Source: DAOMNN01 sp050486545
GTDB taxonomy: Bacteria > Pseudomonadota > Gammaproteobacteria > Burkholderiales > Rhodocyclaceae
Assembly: GCA_050486545.1 (NCBI GenBank)
Contig: JBJHDM010000010.1
Location: 1 to 64,000 of the forward strand
Length of the DNA: 64,000 bases
Direction: 5' to 3'
In this document: positions 40,874 to 50,083 of the stretch, piece by piece
Numbering within the stretch: the stretch's first letter is position 1
Layout of the letters: each line of letters begins with the position of its first letter
Translations under genes and position numbers: made by a program
The notes under the pieces: generated by a model
Database searches by the model: none
What the model was told of the DNA's origin: nothing
What the model saw: only the letters and a program-made list of their open reading frames with translations

Positions 40874-42055
40874 ATGCAGACTGACGACCGGATTCCGGCC
40901 GGCAACGAAGGTACCGATCTGTCACTGCCGGTCGACGAGATCGCACGTGAAATCGAGGCACAGGGTGCGATCGCACAGGACGAGGATCCGCAACTCTTCG
41001 CGATGGCCGAGGCTTTCGTGCGTGACGTGCTCGCCGAAGGCGGATCGGACGTACATCGTCACCGCGAGGCCATCGACGGCATGGGCATCGAGGTACAGCG
41101 CCTGGCCGCGCATCGCAGTGCGATGTTGCAGGCGCCGATCCGCAAGCTTGCGCACCAGGGCGACGAGGGCGGTCCGGTGGCGCGTGCGCTGGTTGATCTG
41201 CGCGGCAAGATGCAGGAGCTCGATCCGGGCCGACATGCGTTGTCTACCACCGGGCTTGCGCGTGCGCTGTCCTTCCTGCCGGGCGTGGGCGCACCGATGC
41301 AGCGCTATTTCCGAAAGTTCGAGAACGCGCAGGATGCGCTCGACGGGATCCTGCACGATCTCGAGGCCGGCGCCGACATGCTGCGCCGGGACAACGTCAC
41401 CTTGGCCGACGACCAGGAGGCCCTGCGCGGACTGCTCGTGCAATTGCGCCGTCAGGTCGATCTCGGCCGACTGATCGACCGCCGCCTGGTGCGCACTGCC
41501 GGCGAGCTGCCGGCCGAGGATCCGCAGCGCCGGTTCATCGAGGAGGAGCTGGTCTTCCCGCTGCGTCAGCGCATCGTCGATCTGCAGCAGCAACTCGCGG
41601 TGAGCCAGCAGGGCGTGCTCGCGCTCGAAGTGGTGATCCGCAACAACCGCGAGCTGATCCGCGGGGTGGATCGTGCAATCAACGTCACCGTAGCGGCCTT
41701 GAACGTCGCCGTGACGGTGGCGCTGGCGCTTGCGAACCAGCGGCTCGTGCTCGACCGGGTCGAGGCGATCAACGCGACGACTTCGGACCTCATCGCCGGG
41801 ACCGCGAAGGCGCTGCGCACCCAGGGTGCGGACATCCAGAACCGCGCCGCGTCGACCGTCCTGGACATGGAGAAGCTGGAAGCGGCATTTGCCGACGTGC
41901 TCGGGGCGATCGACGAGGTCGCGCGCTACCGGCGCGAGGCCCTGCCCCGGCTCGATGCCCAGATCGACCGGCTTGACGCGCTGGCCGCCGAAGGTGCCGA
42001 GGCGATCGACCGCCTGGAGCGCGGAAACGACGCTGACGCGGGGCGGGCCGGTTGA
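40874..42055 (+). CDS. telA: TelA-family toxic-anion resistance protein
   Basis: A 393-residue TelA (PF05816) protein. The family core is clear in the C-terminal half: QQGVLALEVVIRNNRELIRG, then AALNVAVTVALALANQRLVLDRVEAINATTSDLI and ALRTQGADIQNRAAS. The rest is helical, with LPGVGAPMQRYFRKFENAQDALDGILHDLEAG as a typical mid-section. TelA homologues are linked to tellurite, nisin and envelope-antibiotic tolerance by an unknown mechanism. ATG at 40874 follows GGGAGGA; the ATG at 40853 has no SD. A 233-bp gap separates it from the enzyme operon, so it may have its own promoter. Confidence 0.9.
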   Translation: MQTDDRIPAGNEGTDLSLPVDEIAREIEAQGAIAQDEDPQLFAMAEAFVRDVLAEGGSDVHRHREAIDGMGIEVQRLAAHRSAMLQAPIRKLAHQGDEGGPVARALVDLRGKMQELDPGRHALSTTGLARALSFLPGVGAPMQRYFRKFENAQDALDGILHDLEAGADMLRRDNVTLADDQEALRGLLVQLRRQVDLGRLIDRRLVRTAGELPAEDPQRRFIEEELVFPLRQRIVDLQQQLAVSQQGVLALEVVIRNNRELIRGVDRAINVTVAALNVAVTVALALANQRLVLDRVEAINATTSDLIAGTAKALRTQGADIQNRAASTVLDMEKLEAAFADVLGAIDEVARYRREALPRLDAQIDRLDALAAEGAEAIDRLERGNDADAGRAG

Positions 42056-42113
42056 GCCTCGCCGCGGATCCCGTTCCACCGGTCGAAGTCCCTGTCCGGA
42101 TCCGGTCGATGGA

Positions 42114-43073
42114 TCAGCCAGGCGGGAATCGCAGTTCGAGCCCGGGCACCCCAGCATCCGAGTACAAGTCGACGAACTCGTCTTCCGGAACCACGGTGAC
42201 GGCGATCTCGGGTTCATGTCCGCCGCCTCCCAGCAAGACGCCCCGCATCGGGGAGATGTCGCTGAAATCGCGGCCCCACCCGATCGTGATGTGTTCGAGG
42301 TTCGGTCGCACCGCGTTGGTCGGATCGAAGTCGATCCAGCCACAGCCGGGACAATGGACCGAGACCCAGGCATGGGTGGCGTCTGCGCCGATGAGGCGTT
42401 TCTTGCCCGGTGGCGGGCGCGTGAGCAGATAGCCGCTGACATAGCGTGCGGGGATGCCTTGCGTGCGCAGGCACGAAATCATGAAGTGCGCGAAATCCTG
42501 GCATACCCCGCGGCGATTGGCGAACACCTCGGTCACCGGGGTGGAGATCTCCGTCGCTTCGGGGTCGAAGGCGAAGTCGTCGAAGATCCGCCGCATCAGG
42601 TCGTCGACGGCCGCGAGGAGCGGTCGCCCCGCCGCGAAGCTCGGGGCGGCGTAATCGGAAAAGTCCCGCTTCAGTCGCACGTTGGTGGATTCGTAGAGAT
42701 AACCCGTCGCGTCCAGGGCCTCGCGGTCGATGTGCTGGCCGGCGCGATAACGCAAGGCGTCGCGGACCGACTCCCAATTCGGCGAGTCCTCGAGTTCGGG
42801 CAGCGGGCGCGGCTGCAGTTCGACCCAGCTTTCGCTATGGACGAGCAACTCGTCGTGATCGGCGTCGAAATGCAGCGCCCGGACGGTGTTTCCGAAGCTG
42901 TCGACGAAATCCCGGGACTGCGATGGCTCTGGACGCACCTCGATCCGATGGCCCACGCAGCGCTGCCAGCCGAGCGTGCGCGGTGCGAGTCGCAGCAATT
43001 GACGGGATTCGCCGACGGGCTGGTCGTAGTGGTACCGGGTTTCGTGCCGGATGTGGTAGCGCACCGGATTCAT
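42114..43073 (-). CDS. Transglutaminase-like cysteine protease family protein
   Basis: A 319-residue protein with an N-terminal bacterial transglutaminase-like beta domain (MNPVRYHIRHETRYHYDQPVGES) and the catalytic domain: Cys in NRRGVCQDFAHF (about 190), His in DATHAWVSV (about 227) and Asp in IDFDPTNAV (about 244). These enzymes in this operon type are expected to cleave or transfer isopeptide-like bonds. It is the last gene of the minus-strand ATP-grasp/alpha-E operon, and its ATG overlaps the preceding stop (ATGA). Confidence 0.9.
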   Translation of the reverse strand: MNPVRYHIRHETRYHYDQPVGESRQLLRLAPRTLGWQRCVGHRIEVRPEPSQSRDFVDSFGNTVRALHFDADHDELLVHSESWVELQPRPLPELEDSPNWESVRDALRYRAGQHIDREALDATGYLYESTNVRLKRDFSDYAAPSFAAGRPLLAAVDDLMRRIFDDFAFDPEATEISTPVTEVFANRRGVCQDFAHFMISCLRTQGIPARYVSGYLLTRPPPGKKRLIGADATHAWVSVHCPGCGWIDFDPTNAVRPNLEHITIGWGRDFSDISPMRGVLLGGGGHEPEIAVTVVPEDEFVDLYSDAGVPGLELRFPPG

Positions 43074-45568
43074 GCAACACTCCGCAGGTGGGACGGGCGC
43101 ACCGTATGGATGAAGAAGCGGTGGTGGATGTGGTCGGACAACGCATGGGCCGTGGATTCCGCGTTCGCCAGCAGTTTGGCGAGCTTCGCGCACGCCGTTT
43201 CGCAGTGCAGGGCCTCGAAAGCAGTCAGGTCGAAGCGGGCCAGGGCGTGCTCGATCTGCGCGATCTGCGGTGGCATCGGATGACCGAGGTCCTGCGCGAT
43301 ACTCACGAGATAGCGCTTGAGCGACTGGACCTGGAAGCCGATCGAGTGCGGATTCGAACCGTCGAACACCACCAGGTGAATGACCGGCAGGAGTTCCGGA
43401 GCGCGGCGGTAGCGGGCCCGGTAGGTGACGATCGAGTTGGCCGCCGCCAGCAGCCATTCGAGCATCGGTTCGCGGTCCTTCTCGCGGGCGTGCAGCACGA
43501 CCGAAACCAGCGCCGAGAGGCCGGCAAGACGTTCGATGCGACGGCCCAGGATGAGGAAGTGCCAGCCTTCGTCGCGGGTCATGCCGTCCATCGCGAACCC
43601 CGCAAGCGAGACGCAACTGAGCAGTACCTGGTCCAGTGCGCCCAGCGCCTGGTCGAGGGTGGTCGGAGGCGGGCGCACGGCCGCTTCCATCCGGTTCAGG
43701 ACGTGCCAGTTGTCGGGGGACAGGCGCTCGCGCACATGGTTGGCATTCAGCGCCAGGGCGCGCAGGTTGGATGCGATCGACCCGGCTTGATCGAGATCCG
43801 ACACGGCGGCGAGCAGGCGCTGTTCGAGGCTCGTCTCGGGGTCTTCCTCGACGCCGTTGTCGTCGGCGTTGAGGGCTCCGATCCGGCTTGCGGCGAGCAG
43901 CAGGCCCGACAGTTCCCGGTCGAGTTCGTCTCCGCCGCCCACCATGCGCGTGAGCGCCGCGCGCAGGATGCGTGCCGACGATTCGCTGCGCTCGGAATGG
44001 CGACCCATCCAGAAGAGATTCTCGCCGACACGGGACGGAATGTCGGTGCCCTGGACCATGAGGTCGATGACGCCGAGGCGCTTCTTCAACAGGGTCGCGC
44101 GCTGGACGGGCTGGTCGCTTCGGATCCAGGTGTCCTTGGAGAGCCCTCCGCGCTGCATCGAGATGACCTCGACGCCCGCCTCTGGAGCGACGCGGGTCAG
44201 CGCGCCCGGCATCACGACGTATCCGTCGGGGGTCGCGGCAGCAAACAGGCGCAGGCCGACCGAGCGCGCCCCGAGCCGGCCCTCGCCATTGCGCCGCCAG
44301 ACCGGGGCCTGCGACAGGCGCACCCATTCCTGGGCGACGTAGGCATGCGGTTGCGCGCGGATGCTGTCGACGAGCGCGGCGCGTTCCGCTTCACCCAGCG
44401 TGTGCCCGAAGACTGCGTCCATGCGCATGCTCGGGAACGCAGGCTTGATGACCAGCGCGTCGAGGTTGTTCACCACGTGTTCGAGTGCCGGCGCTTCGCC
44501 GCACCACCACGACGCGACCGACGGCATCGCCAGCGGCTCGCCGAGCAGGCGCTCGCAGACGGCGGGCAGGAATCCGAACAGCGCGCCGCTCTCGAGTACG
44601 CCGCTGCCCAGTGCATTGGCGATCAGCACCCGCCCGGCACGCGCCGCACCGAGCAGTCCGGGCACGCCCAGGGCCGAGTCGGCGCGAAGCTCCAGCGGAT
44701 CGCAGTACTCGTCGTCGAGTCGGCGCACGATCGCGTGGACGCGGCGCAGGCCGCGCAGGGTCTTCAGGTAGACGGTGTCCTCGCGCACGGTGAGGTCCTG
44801 CCCCTCGACGAGCGGAAAGCCGAGGTAGCGTGCGAGGAAGGCGTGCTCGAAATAGACTTCGTTGAACGGGCCCGGCGTGAGCAGCACGCACAGCGGGGTC
44901 TCGGCACCGCTCGGGGCCATGCGCAGCAGGCTCTCCTGCAGGCTGCGGAAGAATCCGGCGAGCTTGTGCACGCGCAGGTTGCGGAAGGTGTCCGGGAAGG
45001 CCTGCGAGATGATGATGCGGTTTTGCAGCGCGTAGCCGGCTCCCGACGGGCCCTGGGTGCGGTCGGCGATGACCCACCAGTTGCCGTCCGGTGCGCGGCC
45101 GATGTCGACCGCGTACAGGTGCAGGTGACGTCCGCCCGGCGGCACGATGCCCCGGCAAGGCCATTTGTAGCCGCGCTGGCCGAATACCAGGGCCGGCGGC
45201 AGGAGTCCGTCGGCGAGCAGCGTCTGTGCGCCGTAAAGATCGGCGAGCATCGCGTCGAGCAGCCGCGCACGCTGCACCACGGCGGCAGACAGCGTGCGCC
45301 ATTCGTCGGGGCCGAGGATCAGCGGCAGCAGATCGAGTTCCCACGGGCGGCTCATGCCCTGGGGGTCGGCGTAGACGTTGTAGGTCACCCCGTCCGATTC
45401 GATTGCATCCGAGACGAAGCCCGCGCGTTGCGCCAGTTCGTCGTCCGATACCGCCTCGAGCCGCCGGGCGAAGGCCTCCCATGGCGGGCGCGGCGTGCCA
45501 CTGCCGACCAGCATCTCGTCGTAGCGGTCGGAGGAGAAGGGGTAGGCGTCGATCAGGCCTGACGGCAT
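43070..45568 (-). CDS. Fused circularly permuted ATP-grasp / alpha-E protein
   Basis: An 832-residue fusion. Residues about 1-480 are a circularly permuted type-2 ATP-grasp domain (VTYNVYADPQGMSRPWELDLLPLIL, then LVIKPAFPS, SQAPVWRR and RGGLSKDTW). Residues about 520-832 are an alpha-E helical domain (SRVGENLFWMGRHSERSESSARILRA at its start). The same two domains are encoded separately upstream (51090-52538 and 50084-51088), so the operon has one free and one fused set. Predicted role: ATP-dependent amide ligation, building a peptide tag or metabolite. The start agrees with the family. Confidence 0.9.
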   Translation of the reverse strand: MPSGLIDAYPFSSDRYDEMLVGSGTPRPPWEAFARRLEAVSDDELAQRAGFVSDAIESDGVTYNVYADPQGMSRPWELDLLPLILGPDEWRTLSAAVVQRARLLDAMLADLYGAQTLLADGLLPPALVFGQRGYKWPCRGIVPPGGRHLHLYAVDIGRAPDGNWWVIADRTQGPSGAGYALQNRIIISQAFPDTFRNLRVHKLAGFFRSLQESLLRMAPSGAETPLCVLLTPGPFNEVYFEHAFLARYLGFPLVEGQDLTVREDTVYLKTLRGLRRVHAIVRRLDDEYCDPLELRADSALGVPGLLGAARAGRVLIANALGSGVLESGALFGFLPAVCERLLGEPLAMPSVASWWCGEAPALEHVVNNLDALVIKPAFPSMRMDAVFGHTLGEAERAALVDSIRAQPHAYVAQEWVRLSQAPVWRRNGEGRLGARSVGLRLFAAATPDGYVVMPGALTRVAPEAGVEVISMQRGGLSKDTWIRSDQPVQRATLLKKRLGVIDLMVQGTDIPSRVGENLFWMGRHSERSESSARILRAALTRMVGGGDELDRELSGLLLAASRIGALNADDNGVEEDPETSLEQRLLAAVSDLDQAGSIASNLRALALNANHVRERLSPDNWHVLNRMEAAVRPPPTTLDQALGALDQVLLSCVSLAGFAMDGMTRDEGWHFLILGRRIERLAGLSALVSVVLHAREKDREPMLEWLLAAANSIVTYRARYRRAPELLPVIHLVVFDGSNPHSIGFQVQSLKRYLVSIAQDLGHPMPPQIAQIEHALARFDLTAFEALHCETACAKLAKLLANAESTAHALSDHIHHRFFIHTVRPSHLRSVA

Positions 45569-45602
45569 GGGGAGCGGGCGCGAACGGTGCGCGGGAAGCG
45601 AT

Positions 45603-48600
45603 TCAGTATTGTCGCAGATCGGCGGTGAATGGGAACTCGGGGTTCACCCGTGGCTCGCCGGTCTCGAATGGTCCGGGCGTGTGGCCGAAGCGGAAGAAGC
45701 GGGCCATGCGCCGGCTCTCGGCTTCGAAGGCGTTGACCGGGCGTGTCTCGAAATGGCGTCCGCCCGGGTGGGCGACGTGAACCTGGCAGCCGCCCAGGCT
45801 GCGTTCGGACCAGGTGTCGACGAGGTCGAACACCAGCGGACTGTCGACGGCGATCGTCGGATGCAGGCAGGCTGCCGGTTGCCACGCGCGGTAGCGCACG
45901 CCGGCGACGAACTCGCCGCGCGTGCCGGTGGGGCGCATCGGCAGCGGCACGCCGTTGCAGGTCACCCGATAGCGCTCCGGTGCGGCGCCGTCGAGCCTGA
46001 CCTGCAGGCGTTCGAGCGACGAGTCGACGTAGCGCGCCGTTCCGCCGCTCGTCCCTTCCTCTCCGAGGACGTGCCAGGGCTCGATCGCGGTGCGCAGCTC
46101 CAGCGTCATCCCGCGCACGTCGTAGTCGCCGATCTTCGGGAAGCGGAACTCGAAGTGCGGGGCGAACCACTCCGGCTCGATCGCGATGCCGGCCCTGCGG
46201 GTCTCGTCGATGACGTCGGCGAAGTCCTGCCACACGAAGTGCGGGAGGAGGAAGCGGTCGTGCAGTTCGGTGTCCCAGCGCACCAGCCGTGCGGGCGCGT
46301 ACGGCGTGTCCCAGAAGCGCGCGACGAGCGCGCGCAGCAGCAACTGCTGGGTGAGGCTCATGCGTGCGTGCGGCGGCATCTCGAAGGCGCGCATCTCCAG
46401 CAGGCCCAGTCGCCCGGCGGGGCCGTCCGGTGAGTACAGCTTGTCGATGCAGAACTCGGCGCGGTGGGTGTTGCCGGTGACGTCGACGAGCAGGTTGCGC
46501 AGCAGCCGGTCGACGAGCCACGGCGGGAACTCCCGGTCGTCGGCGCACAGGCGGTTCATCTCGCGGAACGCGATCTCGACCTCGTAGAGCGCGTCGTTGC
46601 GCGCCTCGTCCAGTCGCGGCGCCTGCGAACTGGGGCCGACGAACAGGCCCGAGAACAGGTAGGACAGGCTGGGGTGGTTGTGCCAGTAGCTCACCAGGCT
46701 GCGCAGCAGGTCGGGGCGGCGCAGGAAGGGGGATTCGGCCGCGGTCGGCCCGCCGAGCACGAAATGGTTGCCGCCGCCGGTGCCTGTGTGGCGGCCATCG
46801 AGCATGAACTTCTCGGTCGCCAGACGCGACGTGCGCGCCGCATCGTACAGAAAGGTGGTCTGGTCGACGAGTTCGTTCCAGTCGTGGGCCGGGTGGATGT
46901 TGACCTCGATCACGCCGGGGTCCGGTGTGATGCGGAAGTGCTGCAGGGCGGGGTCGCGCGGGGGCTCGTAGCCTTCGAGCAGGACCGGCTGCTCCAGGGC
47001 GGCTGCGGCGGCCTCCACCGCGGCCACCAGTTCGAGATAGTCGGCCGCGCTTGCGGTCGGCGGCATGAACACGTACAGCACGCCGTTGCGGGCCTCGGCG
47101 CACAGCGCGGTGCGCAAGAGGTCGGTGGCCGGTTCGCCGGGCTGCGGGGGGCGGTCGGTATCAGTCGTGAAGCGTTCCTCGCGCTCCGGCCCGTTCTTGT
47201 CCGGTGCGAACTGGCGCCGCAGTTCGACGGTACGGCGCAGCGGCTGTGTGCGCGCAAACGGGTCGGGCGGGTGGATGCGCTCCGGATCCGCGTCGTCGGT
47301 CCACGGCAGCGAATCAAGTGGAAGCCGGTAGCCGATCGGCGAATCGCCGGGGATCAGGTAGCAGCGTTCGTCGCGCAGGAACCAGCGCTTGCTGCGCCAG
47401 GCACCGCTGCGCGGGTCGCGGGCGAGCGGCAGCACGTGGCCGGCAGGCCGCTCCAGGCCGCGGCCGAACAGGCGTGCGAGGCGGGCGCGCTCGAGCGGGT
47501 CGTCGAGGTGGGAGTCGAACGGATCGACGTTGACCGGCAGGCGGTGTTCGCGCCACAGCAGGTAGAACACGTCCTCGTAGGCAGCGAAGACGCGCGCCGG
47601 GTCGAGTCCGAGCCGCTCGGCCAGTCGCGCGAGAAATCGGTGAGCCAGGGCTTCGTCGGCGCCGTAGTCGGCGGCCTCGTCGGCAATCAGCTCCGGCCGC
47701 TCCCATGCAGGCTGGCCGTCTCGCCGCCAGAAGCAGTTCAGCGACCAGCGCGGCAACGGCTCGCCCGGATACCACTTGCCCTGGCCGAAATGCACCAGGC
47801 CGTGCGGACCGTAGCGCGCACGCAGGCGGTGGTACAGCTCTGCGGCGCGGGCGCGCTTGGTCGGCCCCAGCGCATCGGTGTTCCATTCGGCCGAATCGAA
47901 GTCGTCCATCGAGACGAAGGTCGGTTCGCCGCCCTGGGTCAGGCGCACGTCCATGTCGTCGAGACGGCGGTCGAGGTCGTGGCCGAGCCGCTCGATCGCC
48001 GACCACTGCGCGTCCGTGTAGGGCAGGGTCACGCGCGGGGCCTCGCGGATGCGGGTGAGCCGCATCTCGTGCACGAACTCGACCTCGCAATGTTCGAGTG
48101 CACCGGTCACGGGCGCGGCCGAGAACGGGTCGGGCGTGCACGCGAGCGGGATGTGGCCCTCGCCGGCGAACAGTCCCGAGGTCGGATCCAGCCCGATCCA
48201 GCCGGCTCCCGGCAGGTAGACCTCGCACCATGCATGCAGGTCGGTGAAGTCGGCGTCCGGGCCGGAGGGTCCGTCGAGCGACGCGACGTCGGCCTTCAAC
48301 TGGATCAGATAGCCGGACACGAAGCGTGCGGCCAGTCCAAGGTGGCGCAACAGCTGCACCAGCAGCCAGGCCGAATCGCGGCACGATCCCGAGCGTTTCT
48401 CCAGGGTCTCCTCCGGCGTCTGTACGCCGGGCTCGAGGCGGATCAGGTAGTCGATCTCGGCGCACAGTTCGCGGTTGAGTGCGACGAGAAAGTCGACGCT
48501 GCGCGTCGGCTCAAATTCGATTGCGTCGAGCCGGGCTGCGAACGCCGGGGTGAGCGGCAGCTTGCGGAAATACGGCGCCAGTTCGTCGCGCTGCCAGGCC

Positions 48601-48920
48601 TCGTAGTCGAACGGCACGTGCTCGGCCTGCGGTTCGAGGAAGAAGTCGAACGGGTTGATGACGGCCATCTCGGCCACGAGGCCGATCTCGATGTCCAGCG
48701 TCGTCGTCCGCTCGGGAAACACCAGCCGTGCGAGGTAGTTCGACTGCGGATCCTGCTGCCAGTTGATGAAGTGCTCCTCCGGCCGCACCCGTAGCGAATA
48801 GCTCAGGATGCGTGTGCGGCTGTGCGGGCAGGGGCGCAGGCGTACGACGTGCGGGCCGAGCTTCACCGGCCGGTCGTAGCGGTAGCGCGTGACGTGGTGG
48901 AGGGCGACGTGGATGGTCAT
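45603..48920 (-). CDS. Transglutaminase-like / DUF2126 protein
   Basis: A 1105-residue protein. Residues about 1-290 are a transglutaminase-like domain with Cys (SGSCRDSAW, about 178), His (DLHAWCEVY, about 227) and Asp (IGLDPTSG, about 243). Residues about 300-1105 are DUF2126, with RLTQGGEPTFVSMDDFDS, HFGQGKWYPGEPLPRW and HTGTGGGNHFVLGG. DUF2126 is related to glutamate-cysteine-ligase-like amidoligases, so one polypeptide may both make and break amide bonds. Full length, no frameshift. The start MTIHVALHHVTRYRYDRP is the family's usual N-terminus. Confidence 0.92.
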   Translation of the reverse strand: MTIHVALHHVTRYRYDRPVKLGPHVVRLRPCPHSRTRILSYSLRVRPEEHFINWQQDPQSNYLARLVFPERTTTLDIEIGLVAEMAVINPFDFFLEPQAEHVPFDYEAWQRDELAPYFRKLPLTPAFAARLDAIEFEPTRSVDFLVALNRELCAEIDYLIRLEPGVQTPEETLEKRSGSCRDSAWLLVQLLRHLGLAARFVSGYLIQLKADVASLDGPSGPDADFTDLHAWCEVYLPGAGWIGLDPTSGLFAGEGHIPLACTPDPFSAAPVTGALEHCEVEFVHEMRLTRIREAPRVTLPYTDAQWSAIERLGHDLDRRLDDMDVRLTQGGEPTFVSMDDFDSAEWNTDALGPTKRARAAELYHRLRARYGPHGLVHFGQGKWYPGEPLPRWSLNCFWRRDGQPAWERPELIADEAADYGADEALAHRFLARLAERLGLDPARVFAAYEDVFYLLWREHRLPVNVDPFDSHLDDPLERARLARLFGRGLERPAGHVLPLARDPRSGAWRSKRWFLRDERCYLIPGDSPIGYRLPLDSLPWTDDADPERIHPPDPFARTQPLRRTVELRRQFAPDKNGPEREERFTTDTDRPPQPGEPATDLLRTALCAEARNGVLYVFMPPTASAADYLELVAAVEAAAAALEQPVLLEGYEPPRDPALQHFRITPDPGVIEVNIHPAHDWNELVDQTTFLYDAARTSRLATEKFMLDGRHTGTGGGNHFVLGGPTAAESPFLRRPDLLRSLVSYWHNHPSLSYLFSGLFVGPSSQAPRLDEARNDALYEVEIAFREMNRLCADDREFPPWLVDRLLRNLLVDVTGNTHRAEFCIDKLYSPDGPAGRLGLLEMRAFEMPPHARMSLTQQLLLRALVARFWDTPYAPARLVRWDTELHDRFLLPHFVWQDFADVIDETRRAGIAIEPEWFAPHFEFRFPKIGDYDVRGMTLELRTAIEPWHVLGEEGTSGGTARYVDSSLERLQVRLDGAAPERYRVTCNGVPLPMRPTGTRGEFVAGVRYRAWQPAACLHPTIAVDSPLVFDLVDTWSERSLGGCQVHVAHPGGRHFETRPVNAFEAESRRMARFFRFGHTPGPFETGEPRVNPEFPFTADLRQY

Positions 48921-48973
48921 GGGGCCTTACCTGAGGGGAAGGGTTGGCGAATGCTCGTGTGTGTGCCGATCGG

Positions 48974-50053
48974 TCACGGAGGGGAGCGGTCGCGCAATGC
49001 CCGGATCACACGATGCACGAACCCGAGTTTGTCGATGACCGCCCGTGGCACCACGAAGGGGTACGCATGGGGGTGGCCCATGCTGCGGTTGAGGCTGTTC
49101 AGCGCAAAGGTGAGCGGCAGCCAGTGCGCGATCAGCGTGTCGATGGCGTCCTCGCGGTACGGATCGAAATCGTGCCGGACGGGCGCGCCGCCGTCGTCTC
49201 CGGCCCGCGGTAGGATGTGCAATCCGAATTGCCAGGCCGTCTCCAGTGTGTCGACGATGTGCAGGTAGTGCGCCCAGGTTTCGGCCCAGTCCTCCCATGG
49301 GTGCATCGAGGCGTAGGCGCTGATGAAACGCTCTTGCCAGTCCGGTGGCGAACCGCCCCGGTAATGGCGGTCTTGGGATTCGGCGTAGTCGAGCGTGTGG
49401 TCGCCGAACAGGCTTCGGAATTCGTGTATCCAAGGGGTGCCGAAAATCAGTCGATCCCAGTAGTAATGGCCTGATTCGTGCCGAAAGTGGCCGAGTAGGG
49501 TGCGGTAGGGTTCGTCCATCCGGTCGCGCATGCGCTCACGCTCGCCCGGATCGGCTTCGGCGATATTGATCGTGATCAGGCCTTCGGCGTGGCCGGTGAA
49601 GACCTTGTCGTGCTCGCTGAAGGTCGGGGCGGTATCGGCCAGGAAATCGAATGCCAGTGCGGTCGGGTCCTGGCTGCGCGGCACGACCGGCAGGCCCAGG
49701 CGCAACAGCGAATAGACCAGGCGTCGCTTCTCGGTTTCCAGCGTTCGCCACAGCTCGAGGTTTCCCTCGATTCCGAGGTCGGGGATTGTGCGGTTGAGGC
49801 GGCAGGCGGGACAGAATGCGTCGCTCTCGGCCGCGGGCACCATCCAGTTGCACACCGCGTGCCGCTCGTAGTTCGCACACATGCGGTATTCGGAGCCCTC
49901 GCCGGACGGCTTCCAGAGACCATTTCCACACGCTTCGAGCGAGATCAGGCGAAGTCGATCCGAGATGAAACCGAGCGTCGCGCTGCATCGCGTACACGAC
50001 ACGTTCTCGAAGTACAGGCGGTGGCCGCAGTGGTTGCAGGTGAACAGTCTCAT
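48974..50053 (-). CDS. Zinc-ribbon / putative zinc metallopeptidase of the amidoligase operon
   Basis: A 359-residue protein. The N-terminus carries zinc ribbons (CNHC at 6-9, CTRC at about 20-23, further CANYERHAVC and CPAC pairs). The peptidase part has HESGH (about 190-194) in LLGHFRHESGHYYWDRL and the downstream WEDWAETWAHYLHIVDT. This PF10005-type predicted peptidase is a regular partner of circularly permuted ATP-grasp and alpha-E genes and may process the product they make. RBS is weak (GGCGGCAAGG). It sits 53 bp before the DUF2126 gene. Confidence 0.87.
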   Translation of the reverse strand: MRLFTCNHCGHRLYFENVSCTRCSATLGFISDRLRLISLEACGNGLWKPSGEGSEYRMCANYERHAVCNWMVPAAESDAFCPACRLNRTIPDLGIEGNLELWRTLETEKRRLVYSLLRLGLPVVPRSQDPTALAFDFLADTAPTFSEHDKVFTGHAEGLITINIAEADPGERERMRDRMDEPYRTLLGHFRHESGHYYWDRLIFGTPWIHEFRSLFGDHTLDYAESQDRHYRGGSPPDWQERFISAYASMHPWEDWAETWAHYLHIVDTLETAWQFGLHILPRAGDDGGAPVRHDFDPYREDAIDTLIAHWLPLTFALNSLNRSMGHPHAYPFVVPRAVIDKLGFVHRVIRALRDRSPP

Positions 50054-50083
50054 CCTTGCCGCCTCCCCGACCGGTTGCGCCGG

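Noticed and set aside
46464..48794. 776-codon plus-strand open frame
   Set aside because: Antisense to the well-supported DUF2126 gene; no recognisable domain.
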